Origin: Proteus vulgaris
GTDB lineage: Bacteria; Pseudomonadota; Gammaproteobacteria; Enterobacterales; Enterobacteriaceae
Direction of reading: 5' to 3'
Assembly (NCBI RefSeq): GCF_033708015.1
Contig: NZ_CP137920.1
Span: 1,674,001-1,738,000 of the forward strand
DNA: 64,000 bases
A program made the translations under genes and the position numbers. Shown one piece after another: positions 32,067-42,878 of this stretch (positions are counted from its first letter, which is position 1; every line of letters starts with the position of its first letter). The notes beneath the pieces are model-generated. The model did no database searches and was not told where the DNA came from. It worked only from the letters and a program-made list of their open reading frames with translations.

Positions 32067-34385
32067 TTAAGGTTTAGGTATTGCCGTTCCCCATTCATCC
32101 CAATCCTTGGGTTCTTTATTATTTAAAATGAAATTCTGTTCCTGTTTGGCTTTTGCTTGTAATGGTGTAGAAGGTGGCGTTGCAAAAGTGATCCCTCCAC
32201 GTATAAATTGCTTGAATGTACCACTACGAATAACTCCGCCAGTTAAACCAAACGAGAAGTTATATCCGGATGAGAGCCAAAACTCTGTATTATTTCGAAC
32301 AAGATATTGGTATTTTTTACTAATACGAATATGAATTAATACTCTGTCAGACATGTTTCCTAGTTCAAGGCCTGTTACGGCGCCAACCTCAAGACCACGG
32401 TAGTAAATGGGGGTGCCGATTTGTACCGAACCCGCTTCAGTGGCATTTAACACGAGGTTTAATCCATCGAGATAGCGTGAGTCTGTTATATTGGATGTTT
32501 GCAATTCAAATTGACGGTATACGCCACCATTACCAGGCTCTGCTTTAATATAAGGTTGTATAAGTGAATCTAAGTTATCTAATCCCGATGCCGTTAATTC
32601 GGGAGTCACAACAGCGAAGCGGCTACCTGATCTCGCAAAGGTTTTGACATAATCAGGGTAGAGAACCGCAGATACAGTCACTGCCTTTCTATCTGGAGAG
32701 AGGATTAATGATTCGACTTGCCCGATATCAATACCTAAATAACGAATAGGCATCCCTTCGGAAAGTTTGCTTGCGTCATATGTTTTTAAAGTAATTTGTG
32801 CACCGATAGCTCGTGCGCTAGTTTCTGATGGGTAGAGTTTGTAACGTGAAACATTACTATTGATATTTTCGAAATTATCAAAACTGATAGCGCCTTTTAA
32901 AGCACGATTTAGTGGCGTTGCTTCAACAGTTAATCCTGAACCATTAACGGATACTTTAGCTGCCCCCTCAGTCCAGAAGACACTCTTTTCTGTAAGCAAA
33001 TGGCGATATTGTTTGGAAATATAAACATCAATATCAAATTCATCCATTAAAGGTCGAACATCAGTAATCTCGCCGACTTGAAATTGATGGTAAAGAACCA
33101 CCGAACCTTTTTGGATCCCCGGAAGGCTTGATGCTTTTAAAGTGAGTGTTACAGGTAATTCATTACCATTAATACTGGCTTTAGCAAAAAAATCGTTACG
33201 ATACAGGCGATACTGTTCTTTAGGTGCGCCTTTAGTACCTTGAATCAGGTGAATGCCTCCTTCAAGCCATTCTTGCGGTGTTGCACCTTGCACTTCAATG
33301 CCATTTAAACCCATATTGACGTTAATTCGACTATTGGCAACAAATTTACTATTTTCATAAATATAATGCTTATATTCAGGAGCAATAATTGCATCAAAAA
33401 TAACTCCGTCATCACTCATATTGCGCTGAATAATTTGTCCAATAGTAATTCCTCTAAAAAGAATAGGTTGCCCTGCATCGACTCCCCAACTTTCTTCACT
33501 GGTTAGAGAAATAATTAAGCCATCTTCGCCATATATTGCTTTACCCGCATCTACGGAAGTTGCAGATTGTAAAACGAACTGCTGATTTTCTTGTGCTGGA
33601 GGACTATTTTCTGGGGAATCAAAAGCAATGGCGCCATTAATTAAAGCAGAAACACTTTCCATTTTTACTGATACGCCACTTTTTAAATTGAAACTACCTT
33701 GAAAGCCAGAGACATTCCAGAAATGACTATCTTGGCGAATTAAGTGGGCGTATTGCTTTTCAATACTCAGTTCAATAAAAATACCCTGATTATCAGGGCG
33801 GATTGTATAGCTATACACTTTCCCCACAGGGACTTGGCGATAATAAACTTGGGAGTCAACATTGAGTGATCCCAGTTTATCTGCTGTTAGCGTTATTAAT
33901 TGCTGGTTTTTATCGATATTCGCTTGAGGACGAACTTCCTGAGCAATAAATTTAAACTGTTTTTCACCGTCACCCGGTAACATGCTGATATAGTTGCCAC
34001 CAACTAAAGCATCTAGTCCCGAGACACCAGAAAGGCTGGCTTTAGGTGTAACCAACCAAAACTGTGTATTTTTGCGCAGTGCAGTCGCAAGATCTTTGCG
34101 GATATCAGCAGTAACAATAACTTGCCGTAAGTCATTGCTTAAAGTGATGTCCTTAACAAGACCGACATCAACGCCTTGATAGCGAATGGGTGTTCTGCCA
34201 GAGACAATTCCTGATGCAGATTGAAAATCAATCGTAATTTCTATTCCTTTATCTTGCCAATGTTGGAAAAGCAACCAACTCGCTATAAAAATGGCGATAA
34301 CAGGGAGTAGCCAAAATGTTGAAATTTTACGTTTGTGGCGTATTTGGGCTTGTGTGTCCTGAACGTCGTTTTCTTCTTGTTGCAT
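32067..34385 (-). CDS. letB: LetB (YebT) MCE-repeat lipid-transport tunnel, six-domain form
   Basis: The ATG at 34385 overlaps the end of letA by 59 bp and gives 772 residues. One N-terminal span (about 24-42) anchors a periplasmic array of MCE domains. Six signature turns are visible: PIRYQGVDVG, VYYRQVPVG, ILFRGITIG, VVLYHQFQVG, PIRYLGIDIG and PIYYRGLEVG. E. coli LetB has seven MCE domains in about 877 residues, so one domain appears absent. LetB hexamers form a tunnel bridging the inner and outer membranes for lipids. It is co-transcribed with letA. Confidence 0.93.
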   Translation of the reverse strand: MQQEENDVQDTQAQIRHKRKISTFWLLPVIAIFIASWLLFQHWQDKGIEITIDFQSASGIVSGRTPIRYQGVDVGLVKDITLSNDLRQVIVTADIRKDLATALRKNTQFWLVTPKASLSGVSGLDALVGGNYISMLPGDGEKQFKFIAQEVRPQANIDKNQQLITLTADKLGSLNVDSQVYYRQVPVGKVYSYTIRPDNQGIFIELSIEKQYAHLIRQDSHFWNVSGFQGSFNLKSGVSVKMESVSALINGAIAFDSPENSPPAQENQQFVLQSATSVDAGKAIYGEDGLIISLTSEESWGVDAGQPILFRGITIGQIIQRNMSDDGVIFDAIIAPEYKHYIYENSKFVANSRINVNMGLNGIEVQGATPQEWLEGGIHLIQGTKGAPKEQYRLYRNDFFAKASINGNELPVTLTLKASSLPGIQKGSVVLYHQFQVGEITDVRPLMDEFDIDVYISKQYRHLLTEKSVFWTEGAAKVSVNGSGLTVEATPLNRALKGAISFDNFENINSNVSRYKLYPSETSARAIGAQITLKTYDASKLSEGMPIRYLGIDIGQVESLILSPDRKAVTVSAVLYPDYVKTFARSGSRFAVVTPELTASGLDNLDSLIQPYIKAEPGNGGVYRQFELQTSNITDSRYLDGLNLVLNATEAGSVQIGTPIYYRGLEVGAVTGLELGNMSDRVLIHIRISKKYQYLVRNNTEFWLSSGYNFSFGLTGGVIRSGTFKQFIRGGITFATPPSTPLQAKAKQEQNFILNNKEPKDWDEWGTAIPKP

Positions 34386-35583
34386 AAGTATCCCATAGTA
34401 AACGACTATCCAGCCATTCAACGGCAAGGATAGTAAGAATAACCGCAGTACCAAAATAAAAAGCCGCTGGTCCCATTGTAAAAGTCATCAGTTGATCACG
34501 ATTAATCAATGACATCATCAGCCCAATTACAAAGAGATCAAGCATTGACCATCGTCCTATCCAAGAGACGAAACGGTATAATTTCATTCGAATTAGAGGA
34601 TCAATACGAGAGTTAAAATGAATGCTTAATAATAAGCCCAGCATAATAATGATTTTGAAAAAAGGGACAAAAACACTGGCAATAAAAACAATAATCGCAA
34701 TCGGAGTATTGCCTGAATTCACTAAGGAAAGTACACCTGAAAAAATCGTGTCTTCGCTACGTCGACCATTTAGGTAGAAAATAGAAATAGGTAATAAATT
34801 TGCAGGTATTAGCAAAATTATTGCTGAAATTAATGCCGCCCATGTCTTTTGCAAACTCATTGGTTGTCTTGGGGTATAGCAAGATTTACAACGTGGGCAG
34901 TGTGTTGATGGTGTTTTTTTAAAATGGTAATGACAAGCATGGCAAGTCGCAGGGCTTTTTTCTATTTCTTTTTGTGGATAGAAGCGTTGCCAAAGTTGGT
35001 CCATATTAATGTTAATGAGCATTAATAAACTGAGTATCATTAAAGAAACAAAAGCAATTAGACCATTGCCAATATAGACCGTTGCATAATCGCCTAATTT
35101 TATTGTTGCAACACCAAGCCCAATCAAATAGACATCGAGCATAACCCATTCCTTTAATTTTCCTAACATTAATAAGACTGGGCGAAGATTAAGGCGTAAG
35201 CGAGATCCTAAATGGAGATATAAAATAGCGATGGGGAGGCTAAGTGGTGCCGCAATAGCACAAAAGGCGACCATTGTCGCCGTAAGAGGGGAGCCTTGTT
35301 CTGACATCATACGAATACCATCGAGCACATTTGCCGTTATCATTGTGCCTAATAGGTGAATTTTAATTAGTGGTTGAGTAAATGCTATTGATGCCAAAAT
35401 AAGCATGGTAATAGAGAGAATAAGTAGACGAGTTAATGACCAATATCGATAAGATGCAAGTTTGGCTTGGCAACGTGGGCAATAAGCATCCTCTCCACGC
35501 TTTAATGCAAGAGGGAGTGTCACGAGATGATCACACTCTTGACAGCGTATTGATTTTTTTTCCTTTGTTGCGATATTGTTCAC
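34327..35583 (-). CDS. letA: LetA (YebS) PqiA-type inner membrane partner of LetB
   Basis: The protein has 418 residues with two repeated modules, each a zinc-ribbon followed by membrane spans. The ribbons are visible as CQECDHLV ... CPRCQAKL near the N-terminus and CHACHYHF ... CPRCKSC near residue 215. This is the tandem PqiA/LetA layout. LetA loads lipids into the LetB tunnel. The gene overlaps letB, and the pair faces away from msrC-proQ, as in E. coli. Confidence 0.94.
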   Translation of the reverse strand: MNNIATKEKKSIRCQECDHLVTLPLALKRGEDAYCPRCQAKLASYRYWSLTRLLILSITMLILASIAFTQPLIKIHLLGTMITANVLDGIRMMSEQGSPLTATMVAFCAIAAPLSLPIAILYLHLGSRLRLNLRPVLLMLGKLKEWVMLDVYLIGLGVATIKLGDYATVYIGNGLIAFVSLMILSLLMLININMDQLWQRFYPQKEIEKSPATCHACHYHFKKTPSTHCPRCKSCYTPRQPMSLQKTWAALISAIILLIPANLLPISIFYLNGRRSEDTIFSGVLSLVNSGNTPIAIIVFIASVFVPFFKIIIMLGLLLSIHFNSRIDPLIRMKLYRFVSWIGRWSMLDLFVIGLMMSLINRDQLMTFTMGPAAFYFGTAVILTILAVEWLDSRLLWDTYATRRKRRSGHTSPNTPQT

Positions 35584-35857
35584 TATGTTGCTCGCTAATT
35601 CGCCTAAGTTGGTTTTCTTCAGAGTTATCGTTTGATTAAGCTAAAAAAAAGTACCTATACTCACTGGTTCACAAGTTATCATTTTTATTATATTTATGCT
35701 TTTCATTTTACAATACAAAGTGTCTGATTTTGTTGTGGGTGTTAAGGGAATATTCTCGTTTTTTTACCCAATTCTTGAAAATGGAGTATTCAACCTCAAG
35801 ATAAAATAGGCTAAATTATGAGTATGTTATCTGTTTTAGTTACGCAAATAGGGTTTT

Positions 35858-36358
35858 ATGATGCCAAAATCGCTTTTTTATCAGGAACTCACTGATAATT
35901 TGTCAGCCTTGTTGTCTGGTGAAAATGATCTTATAGCATCACTTGCTAATACCAGCGCCCTTCTTTACGAGAAGTTGGATACGATAAATTGGGTTGGGTT
36001 TTATCTTAATGATGGTGATTCATTAGTCCTTGGCCCATTTCAAGGAAAAATGGCTTGTGTAAGAATAGGTTTTGGAAAAGGAGTTTGCGGAACAGCATAC
36101 TCTGAAAACAGAATTTTAAGAGTAAGTGACGTTCACCAATTTAGTGGTCATATTGCTTGTGACAGTGCCAGTCAGTCTGAAATTGTTCTACCTTTAGAAG
36201 TAAATGGACAAATTATCGGCGTTCTCGATATTGATAGTCCTATTTTTGATCGTTTTGATAAAAAAGATGAAAATGGGCTTAAAGCGTTGTGTGACGTGCT
36301 TTGCGAGCATTTAAAAACGTGTCATACAGCAAAATATTGTGAATTTTGTGTAAGTTAA
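35858..36358 (+). CDS. msrC: Free methionine-(R)-sulfoxide reductase
   Basis: The protein has 166 residues and is a single GAF domain. The three catalytic cysteines are Cys67 (GKMACVRI), Cys77 (GKGVCGTA) and Cys101 (GHIACDSAS), equivalent to those of E. coli MsrC. NWVGFYL and SEIVLPL complete the family pattern. It repairs free oxidised methionine in the cytosol using thioredoxin. An extra C-terminal pair of cysteines (CHTAKYCEFC) is present. It is divergent from letA and followed by proQ. Confidence 0.94.
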   Translation: MMPKSLFYQELTDNLSALLSGENDLIASLANTSALLYEKLDTINWVGFYLNDGDSLVLGPFQGKMACVRIGFGKGVCGTAYSENRILRVSDVHQFSGHIACDSASQSEIVLPLEVNGQIIGVLDIDSPIFDRFDKKDENGLKALCDVLCEHLKTCHTAKYCEFCVS

Positions 36359-36453
36359 CAGGCGTTTGCCATAGAAATTGTTGGCAACACTATTATAATG
36401 TCGCTTGTTCATGCCTGCGCTGGTTGGCAAAACCGTTGTAATCAGGAAATTTC

Positions 36454-37149
36454 ATGGAAAATCAACCTAAGTTGAATAGTAGTAAAGAAATCATCGCTTT
36501 TTTAGCTGAACGTTTCCCTAAATGTTTTATCGCTGAGGGTGAAGCTCGCCCTTTGAAAGTGGGCATTTTTCAAGATCTTGTTGAAGATCTGAAAGATGAA
36601 ACTCAACTGAGTAAAACGCAGTTACGTTCGGCATTACGCTTGTATACCTCAAGTTGGCGCTACCTTTATGGAGTTAAAGAAGGAGCAAAACGTGTCGATT
36701 TGAATGGTAATGACTGCGGCGAACTGGAAGCTGAGCATATTGAACATGCTCGTACACAATTAGCAGAAGCTAAAGCGCGAGTTCAAGCTCAAAGAGCAGA
36801 ACAACGTGCTAAGAAGCGCGAAGCTGAAGGTGATAAGGAGACCAGCAAACGTCCGACAGCGAAAAAGCCAAATAATACGCGTCGTCAGCCACCTAAAGAG
36901 GGTGAAAAACGACAGCCTCGTCCTCAAAAAGCGACTCAAGCACCTCGTAAAACACCACCACGTCAAAATACTGAAAAGTTAATTCCAGTGAAAGACACAT
37001 CAGTTCTTACTGTTGGTCAATCGCTGAAAGTTAACGTTGGTAGCAGCGTGATGGACGCGACAGTGCTAGAGATAGCGAAAGAGGGTGTACGTGTACAATT
37101 GCCTAACGGTCTGGCAATGAATGTACGCACGGAACATTTAAAGTTCTGA
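36454..37149 (+). CDS. proQ: RNA chaperone ProQ
   Basis: The protein has 231 residues: an N-terminal FinO-like RNA-binding domain (about 1-120; [28 protein letters not shown]), a basic, Pro/Lys-rich linker (about 130-175), and a C-terminal Tudor-like domain ending [20 protein letters not shown]. It binds many sRNAs and mRNA 3' ends. It lies 19 bp before prc, as in E. coli, so the two are likely an operon. Confidence 0.96.
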   Translation: MENQPKLNSSKEIIAFLAERFPKCFIAEGEARPLKVGIFQDLVEDLKDETQLSKTQLRSALRLYTSSWRYLYGVKEGAKRVDLNGNDCGELEAEHIEHARTQLAEAKARVQAQRAEQRAKKREAEGDKETSKRPTAKKPNNTRRQPPKEGEKRQPRPQKATQAPRKTPPRQNTEKLIPVKDTSVLTVGQSLKVNVGSSVMDATVLEIAKEGVRVQLPNGLAMNVRTEHLKF

Positions 37150-37168
37150 TACGGAGGCCAACCAGAGC

Positions 37169-39229
37169 ATGAACAAACTTTTAAATGTGGCTTTTGCAAT
37201 CGGATTAACGTTAACAGGCACTTCTGTTGTGATGGCTGAGAAACCAGCCACCCCAGCAATGGTAACTATTGATCAGTTACCCGAATTAAAGCAAGAGCCA
37301 CAGCATTCTACTGTGAGCGAGCGAGTAACCTCTCGTTTTGAACGTTCTCATTATCGCCAATTCTCTCTAGATGCGAGCTTTTCTGAAAAGATTTTTAATC
37401 GCTATCTTAATTTATTAGATTATAGTCACAATGTGTTGCTAGCATCAGATATCGCCCAATTTGATAAAGAAAAAACCAAAGTAGGTGAATATCTGAAAAA
37501 AGGTGAGCTTCAACCTCTTTATGATCTCTTTAATTTAGCGCAAAAAAGACGTTTTGAACGTTTTCAATATGCCTTAAATCGCTTAGACAAACCCATGGAT
37601 TTAACTGGCCAAGATAAATTTGAGTTAGATAGAACAAAAGCGCCATGGCCGCAAACTCAAGCTGAGCTAGATAAACTTTGGGATGAAAAAGTCAAATATG
37701 ATTGGTTAACGCTGAAACTATCTGAAAAAACGGATAGCGAAATTAAAGAGACACTAACTAAGCGTTATAAAGCGGCTTTACGTCGTCAAACGCAAAGTCA
37801 AAGCGAAGATGTTTTTCAAATCATTATGTCGGCATTCGCCCGCGAAATTGACCCTCATACAAGTTATTTATCACCAAGAAATACCGAAGCCTTTGATTCT
37901 GAGATGAGTTTATCCTTAGAAGGTATTGGTGCTGTATTACAGATGGATGATGACTATCCTATGATCAACTCTATGGTTACGGGTGGTCCAGCTGCAAAAA
38001 GTAAAGAGTTGAAAGTTGGCGATAAAATTATTGCCGTAGGACAAGAAAATAAACCGATGGTTGATGTTGTCGGTTGGCGACTTGATGACATTGTTGCTTT
38101 GATTAAAGGACCGAAAGGTAGCCAAGTAAAATTAGAAGTTATTTCTGATGAGAAAGGTGCTAAACCAAGAACAATTACTTTAGTTAGAGAGCAAATCCGT
38201 TTAGAAGACAGAGCTGTTAAGCTAACTGAAAAAGTGATTAACGGCGATAAAGTAGCAATTTTGGATATTCCAAGCTTCTATGTTGGTTTAACCAATGACG
38301 TAAAAACACAGTTACAAAAAGTGGCGAAAGATAATGTTTCAGCTTTAGTCATTGATTTGCGTGGTAACGGCGGTGGTGCATTAACAGAGGCGATTTCACT
38401 TTCAGGATTATTTATTCCAAGTGGTCCTGTTGTGCAAGTCAGAGATAATAATGGTCGTGTAAGACAAGATTTCGATAAAGATGATGTTGTGTATTATAAA
38501 GGACCACTGGTTGTTATCGTTAATCGCTTTAGTGCTTCTGCCTCTGAAATTTTTGCTGCTGCAATGCAAGACTATGGACGAGCATTAATTGTAGGTGAGC
38601 AAACATTCGGTAAAGGAACGGTTCAGCAATATCGCCCATTAACCCGTGTTTACGATCAAATGCTAAGCCCTGATTGGCCGGGTTTAGGGTCAGTGCAATA
38701 TACTATTCAAAAATTCTATCGAATTAATGGTGGGAGTACTCAACTTAAAGGAGTAACACCTGATTTGTTGTTGCCAAGCTTTGATAGTGCTGAAATGGGT
38801 GAAAGTTTTGAAGATAACGCATTGCCTTGGGATAGTATCTCTCCAGCAAGCTATCAGCTATCCGAGTATTCAGACAAGCTGAAAGCTGCGTTAGTACCAT
38901 TAACCGAGCAGCATACTAAGCGTATTGCAAATGACAGAGAGTTTTCATACATCTTTGATGATATTCAGCGCTACAACGATGCTAAAGCAAAAGGTGAAGA
39001 TAAATTTGTTATCTTAAACTTTGCTGAAAGAGAGAAAGAAAACAAAGAGCTAGAAACCATTAAATTAAACCGTATTAATGAGCGTTTTAAATTAGAAGGT
39101 AAACCAGCATTGAAATCACTCGATGACTTACCTAAGGATTATGAAGGTCCAGATCCTTATTTAGATGAAACGGCTAAAATTGCGGTTGATCTCTCAAAAG
39201 TGCTGAAACCTAAAAAATTATTAAATTAA
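37169..39229 (+). CDS. prc: Tail-specific protease Prc (Tsp)
   Basis: The protein has 686 residues with a signal peptide (about 1-23). A PDZ domain (about 245-325; LEGIGAVLQMDDDYPMIN) precedes the S41 protease core with the Ser/Lys dyad in RFSASASEIFAAAM and GEQTFGKGTVQQY. The C-terminal DUF3340 region follows. In the periplasm it trims penicillin-binding protein 3 and degrades proteins with apolar tails, including MepS with its adaptor NlpI. A clear terminator follows. Confidence 0.96.
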   Translation: MNKLLNVAFAIGLTLTGTSVVMAEKPATPAMVTIDQLPELKQEPQHSTVSERVTSRFERSHYRQFSLDASFSEKIFNRYLNLLDYSHNVLLASDIAQFDKEKTKVGEYLKKGELQPLYDLFNLAQKRRFERFQYALNRLDKPMDLTGQDKFELDRTKAPWPQTQAELDKLWDEKVKYDWLTLKLSEKTDSEIKETLTKRYKAALRRQTQSQSEDVFQIIMSAFAREIDPHTSYLSPRNTEAFDSEMSLSLEGIGAVLQMDDDYPMINSMVTGGPAAKSKELKVGDKIIAVGQENKPMVDVVGWRLDDIVALIKGPKGSQVKLEVISDEKGAKPRTITLVREQIRLEDRAVKLTEKVINGDKVAILDIPSFYVGLTNDVKTQLQKVAKDNVSALVIDLRGNGGGALTEAISLSGLFIPSGPVVQVRDNNGRVRQDFDKDDVVYYKGPLVVIVNRFSASASEIFAAAMQDYGRALIVGEQTFGKGTVQQYRPLTRVYDQMLSPDWPGLGSVQYTIQKFYRINGGSTQLKGVTPDLLLPSFDSAEMGESFEDNALPWDSISPASYQLSEYSDKLKAALVPLTEQHTKRIANDREFSYIFDDIQRYNDAKAKGEDKFVILNFAEREKENKELETIKLNRINERFKLEGKPALKSLDDLPKDYEGPDPYLDETAKIAVDLSKVLKPKKLLN

Positions 39230-39261
39230 GTTATCAGTTATAACAATAGAGACTTAAAATA

Positions 39262-39307
39262 ACCCCTCCAATAGTTGGATAACCAATTGCTGGAGGGGTA
39301 TTTTTTA
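39262..39307 (+). terminator. Terminator of proQ-prc
   Basis: ACCCCTCCA and TGGAGGGGT form a perfect nine-pair stem with a 20-base loop, followed by A and six T's. Confidence 0.9.
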
Positions 39308-40140
39308 TATTAATTAAAATATAAAATTATCATTGCTAATCAATGTTTATCAGGCTTTCCATCAAAAAGTTTTTTCAAAAAATCCATAATATCTTTTTAG
39401 ATGGGATCCTTCTCATTTTTAGTTATTCACCATATTAAGTTACCCGTAATATAAATAATTATTAATAAATGGATATTTAAATTTAACTTTATGCAACTTA
39501 ATTTTCAATCCGAAATATATCGTGAATAAGTTCTATAAGCTATAAGAGAGAATGTTAGGTTTATTTTTAGGTAATAAGTGAGTTTCTTGCTTAATAAAGG
39601 GAATAAAAAGCCAAAATAGCTACTTATTGTGATTAAGATCTCATTTGATATTATCTCTATTGCAATAAATGTAACATCTTGTGACAATGATCTCTTAAAT
39701 TGACATAAAATTACTATAGTATGCAATTTATGAAATATTTGCGTCATTTTTAGATGTTGATGCATTAGCTAAAATTATTACCTAAATGATGAGTTATCTT
39801 TATTCAATGAGCTTAAAATGTATTTTTAGAGCAACATACCATAACTAAAATATTATATTTTCAAAGTAAGGTTCTCTATGTAAGGGATAATGACTAAAGG
39901 CAAATAATCTATTATTTGCTTATAGGGTTTTATTACAAAAATAAGTAAATATAAATATGGTGAGACATCCATATTGGATTTTTTATGCCAAAAAATGACT
40001 CTATTGCTTGAAATTAGTGCAACTACAAATTTAATCAAAGGTTATTTTTTAGCTAAATAAAGAAATGGTGCTTTATTAAACTTGCTGAGTATAAATCAGC
40101 ACAACTTAATTCAAATATTTATTAACCAGGTTGCATTAAG
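39308..40140. other. Long AT-rich upstream region of the OprD-family porin
   Basis: No gene is supported in these 833 bases. The length suggests a large control region for the porin. A half-site resembling a CRP box (TGTGACAATGATCT near 39674) is the only motif noticed and is weak. Confidence 0.4.
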
Positions 40141-41493
40141 ATGAAAGTAAAAAAAATAGTATTATTTATGCTGTCTCCTTGTTTCTTAGCGGTAAGTACA
40201 GCTAATGCTGCAAATTGGGAAAACTCAATTAAAGAAAGCGCATTTATTTCAGATTCAGAACTTGAGCTTTCTACAATTAATATGTGGAAATACCTAAAAA
40301 CAGAAAACCGTTTTGATAAACAAGAGCAGCGTTACAGAAAGCAAGTTGCTAATGCTTGGGGTCAAAACTTCCAAGCGGATTTCAAATCAGGTTATTTCGG
40401 TGGCATTTTAGGATTTGATGTTTCTTATTATGGTGGTATTAAATTAGGCGCAAGTAAAGACTTCGCCTCTCGTGCAATTTTATATAATGATGATGGTGAA
40501 GCAAAAGGTTATAACAAAATAGGTCAACGTTTTGCAAAAGTAAAATTCGATTTAGATCCGGTCTTAATTAATGGTAAAGCAGGTTGGTTTACCTTGAAAA
40601 ATACTGGTATTTTTACTAACTCACAGCGTTTGTCATTAAATAGCTACAATGGTTATGCAATCAATACTGCAATGGGTGACTGGAGCTTAGATTTACTGTT
40701 CCTTGACGGTAAAGTAATGCGTCGTGATAGCCCAAATATCGACAGAATGTATTTTAATGATGGTAATGATATTAGACATAATATCGATCACGTTCTTACG
40801 GGTGGCATAAACTACAATTCAAAACCGTTAAAAGTCTATTACTTCTATGGTCAGGCTGATGATGTATTCCGTCAACAAGGTTTAGAAGCTAAATATAAAT
40901 TAACATCAGACGTCACTCTGGGCGGTGTTGTTTATTACCATGATTACGGCAGTGATGGTAAACGCACATACAGCGATGCCAATAAGGGTAAACGTAACTT
41001 TGATAATGACGCATGGCACTTTGCTGGTACTATGGAATGGCGTATTCCTGAGTCACCGTGGACAATTCGTACGGGTGTGACGTATACCGATGCGAAAAAA
41101 GCTAATGGTGTTGGTCAATTTGCGCGTAATCCAATTGGTAATACTCGTGGCCGCTTTAATTCACCCGCTTATGCAGATATTGACTATGTGCGTGATGGTG
41201 AGATTATGGGCGCATTAGAAGCTGCATACAAAGTTAACAATGAGTTGTCTATTGGTGCACGGACTAACTATAGTGAATTTAGTTACTCAGGTGAAAGATT
41301 AAAACAAGGGCAGTTTGGCTTATTTAGCTACTGGAAACCAACTGCGAATCTTTCAGTTTCTTTAAGTGGTGGTATTGGCTGGCACCACCAGCAAGAAAAC
41401 GACTATACCACACCAAAACTTTATGATGGTCACTCACAACGAGCTCATTCATTATCAGGCTCTATGACAACCACATATCGCTTCAAAATGTAA
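40141..41493 (+). CDS. OprD-family outer membrane porin
   Basis: The protein has 450 residues with a signal peptide cleaved after TANA (about residue 23). The mature start (NWENSIKESAFISDSELELSTIN split across the first strand) and repeated amphipathic strands with aromatic girdles fit the 18-strand OprD/ChiP family; the end YRFKM is one residue beyond the usual terminal Phe. Such porins take up small nutrients such as amino acids, aromatic acids or chitin oligosaccharides. It sits between prc and htpX, which are adjacent in E. coli, so it is an insertion in this lineage. Confidence 0.88.
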   Translation: MKVKKIVLFMLSPCFLAVSTANAANWENSIKESAFISDSELELSTINMWKYLKTENRFDKQEQRYRKQVANAWGQNFQADFKSGYFGGILGFDVSYYGGIKLGASKDFASRAILYNDDGEAKGYNKIGQRFAKVKFDLDPVLINGKAGWFTLKNTGIFTNSQRLSLNSYNGYAINTAMGDWSLDLLFLDGKVMRRDSPNIDRMYFNDGNDIRHNIDHVLTGGINYNSKPLKVYYFYGQADDVFRQQGLEAKYKLTSDVTLGGVVYYHDYGSDGKRTYSDANKGKRNFDNDAWHFAGTMEWRIPESPWTIRTGVTYTDAKKANGVGQFARNPIGNTRGRFNSPAYADIDYVRDGEIMGALEAAYKVNNELSIGARTNYSEFSYSGERLKQGQFGLFSYWKPTANLSVSLSGGIGWHHQQENDYTTPKLYDGHSQRAHSLSGSMTTTYRFKM

Positions 41494-41912
41494 TTTATAG
41501 CGTAATTGCGCTTATTACTTGTATCAGATGCACGACTTACATGTGTTGTGAGTCGTGCATAAAAATACAGTGATCGTTGCTGTTTTATCAATTATCGTAA
41601 ATAATAGCGTCGGCATAGTAAGTTACGTTATTTTTGCGGTTGCTAGACTAAACGATATATGACCTCTCTAAATAAATCCCTTCCAGTCAACCACACAGAA
41701 AATTAATATCACCTATTATCAATCTCGCTTTATACTTAAGTTTAGAATAATACATAATATTAGGTGTTCACTGGTTGTTTCTTTATCAAAATGTAAAGTT
41801 ATATCGTTTTTAATATTAAATAGGTTAAAAAGCTTGATAAAATCTAAAAAAGCCTTATTTATAAGACAGCTTTAGCAATGTGATAATTAGATAAAATAGG
41901 AACAGTATCAAT
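41494..41912. other. Intergenic region between the porin and htpX
   Basis: A hairpin at 41528-41560 (ATGCACGACT and complement) lies 35 bp after the porin stop and may end its transcript, though no T-run follows. The rest holds the htpX promoter. Confidence 0.5.
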
Positions 41913-42791
41913 ATGATGAGAATTGCTTTATTCCTGCTAACAAACTTAGCCGTTATGTTTGTTTTTGGGATCATCTTATCTTTAACAGGTATACAAGGTC
42001 GTAGCGTTCAAGGCTTGATGATCATGGCGGGCTTATTTGGCTTTGGTGGTGCATTCATTTCACTATTAATGTCAAAATGGATGGCATTACGTTCAGTGGG
42101 TGGCCAAGTTATCGAAAACCCAACTTCAGAAGTAGAGCGTTGGTTATTAGATACAGTAAGACGCCAATCGGAACAAGTCGGCATTAAAATGCCTCAAGTT
42201 GCAATCTACGATGCGCCAGACATTAATGCGTTTGCAACGGGGGCTCGTCGTGATGCTTCGTTGGTGGCGGTTAGCACCGGATTATTAGCCAGTATGAGCC
42301 GTGATGAAGCGGAAGCTGTTATAGCACACGAAATTAGCCATGTTGCTAATGGTGATATGGTAACGATGACCTTATTACAAGGTGTTGTGAATACTTTCGT
42401 GATCTTTATCTCCCGTATTATTGCTCAATTTGTGGCGAATTTTATTTCGAGCGATGAAGAGAGCGAAAATAGTAACGGAAACCCATGGGTCTATATGGGA
42501 ATTTCTATGGTGCTTGAAATTGTCTTCGGTATTTTGGCAAGTATTATTACCATGTGGTTCTCTCGTTATCGTGAATTCCATGCGGATGCAGGCTCTGCAA
42601 AGCTTGTTGGTCGTGAAAAGATGATCGCTGCATTACAACGGCTGAAAACGAGTTATGAGCCACAAGAAGAGAGTAGCATGATGGCTTTCTGTATTAATGG
42701 CCGTAATAAGTCATTCAGTGAGTTATTTTTATCTCACCCGCCATTAGATAAGCGTATTGAAGCACTGCGCAATGGTGAGTATTTAAAATAA
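41913..42791 (+). CDS. htpX: Membrane zinc protease HtpX
   Basis: The protein has 292 residues (E. coli 293). Two N-terminal spans (about 4-25 and 33-54), the zinc motif HEISH (about residue 139), two further hydrophobic segments and a downstream Glu ligand in [11 protein letters not shown] are all present. It degrades misfolded inner membrane proteins alongside FtsH and is controlled by CpxR in E. coli. A strong terminator follows. Confidence 0.96.
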   Translation: MMRIALFLLTNLAVMFVFGIILSLTGIQGRSVQGLMIMAGLFGFGGAFISLLMSKWMALRSVGGQVIENPTSEVERWLLDTVRRQSEQVGIKMPQVAIYDAPDINAFATGARRDASLVAVSTGLLASMSRDEAEAVIAHEISHVANGDMVTMTLLQGVVNTFVIFISRIIAQFVANFISSDEESENSNGNPWVYMGISMVLEIVFGILASIITMWFSRYREFHADAGSAKLVGREKMIAALQRLKTSYEPQEESSMMAFCINGRNKSFSELFLSHPPLDKRIEALRNGEYLK

Positions 42792-42822
42792 AATTGAGGG
42801 TTTAATCGCGAACGCTCAAATT

Positions 42823-42860
42823 AAAGCGCTCAATATGAAAGTATTGGGCGCTTTCTGTTT
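42823..42860 (+). terminator. Terminator of htpX
   Basis: AAAGCGCTCAATA, loop TGAAAG, TATTGGGCGCTTT (one wobble), then T-rich sequence. Confidence 0.85.
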
Positions 42861-42878
42861 ATGAAGAAAATGGGGTGT

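Noticed and set aside
39674..39690. CRP-like half-site upstream of the porin
   Set aside because: Only one half matches and it is about 450 bp from the gene.
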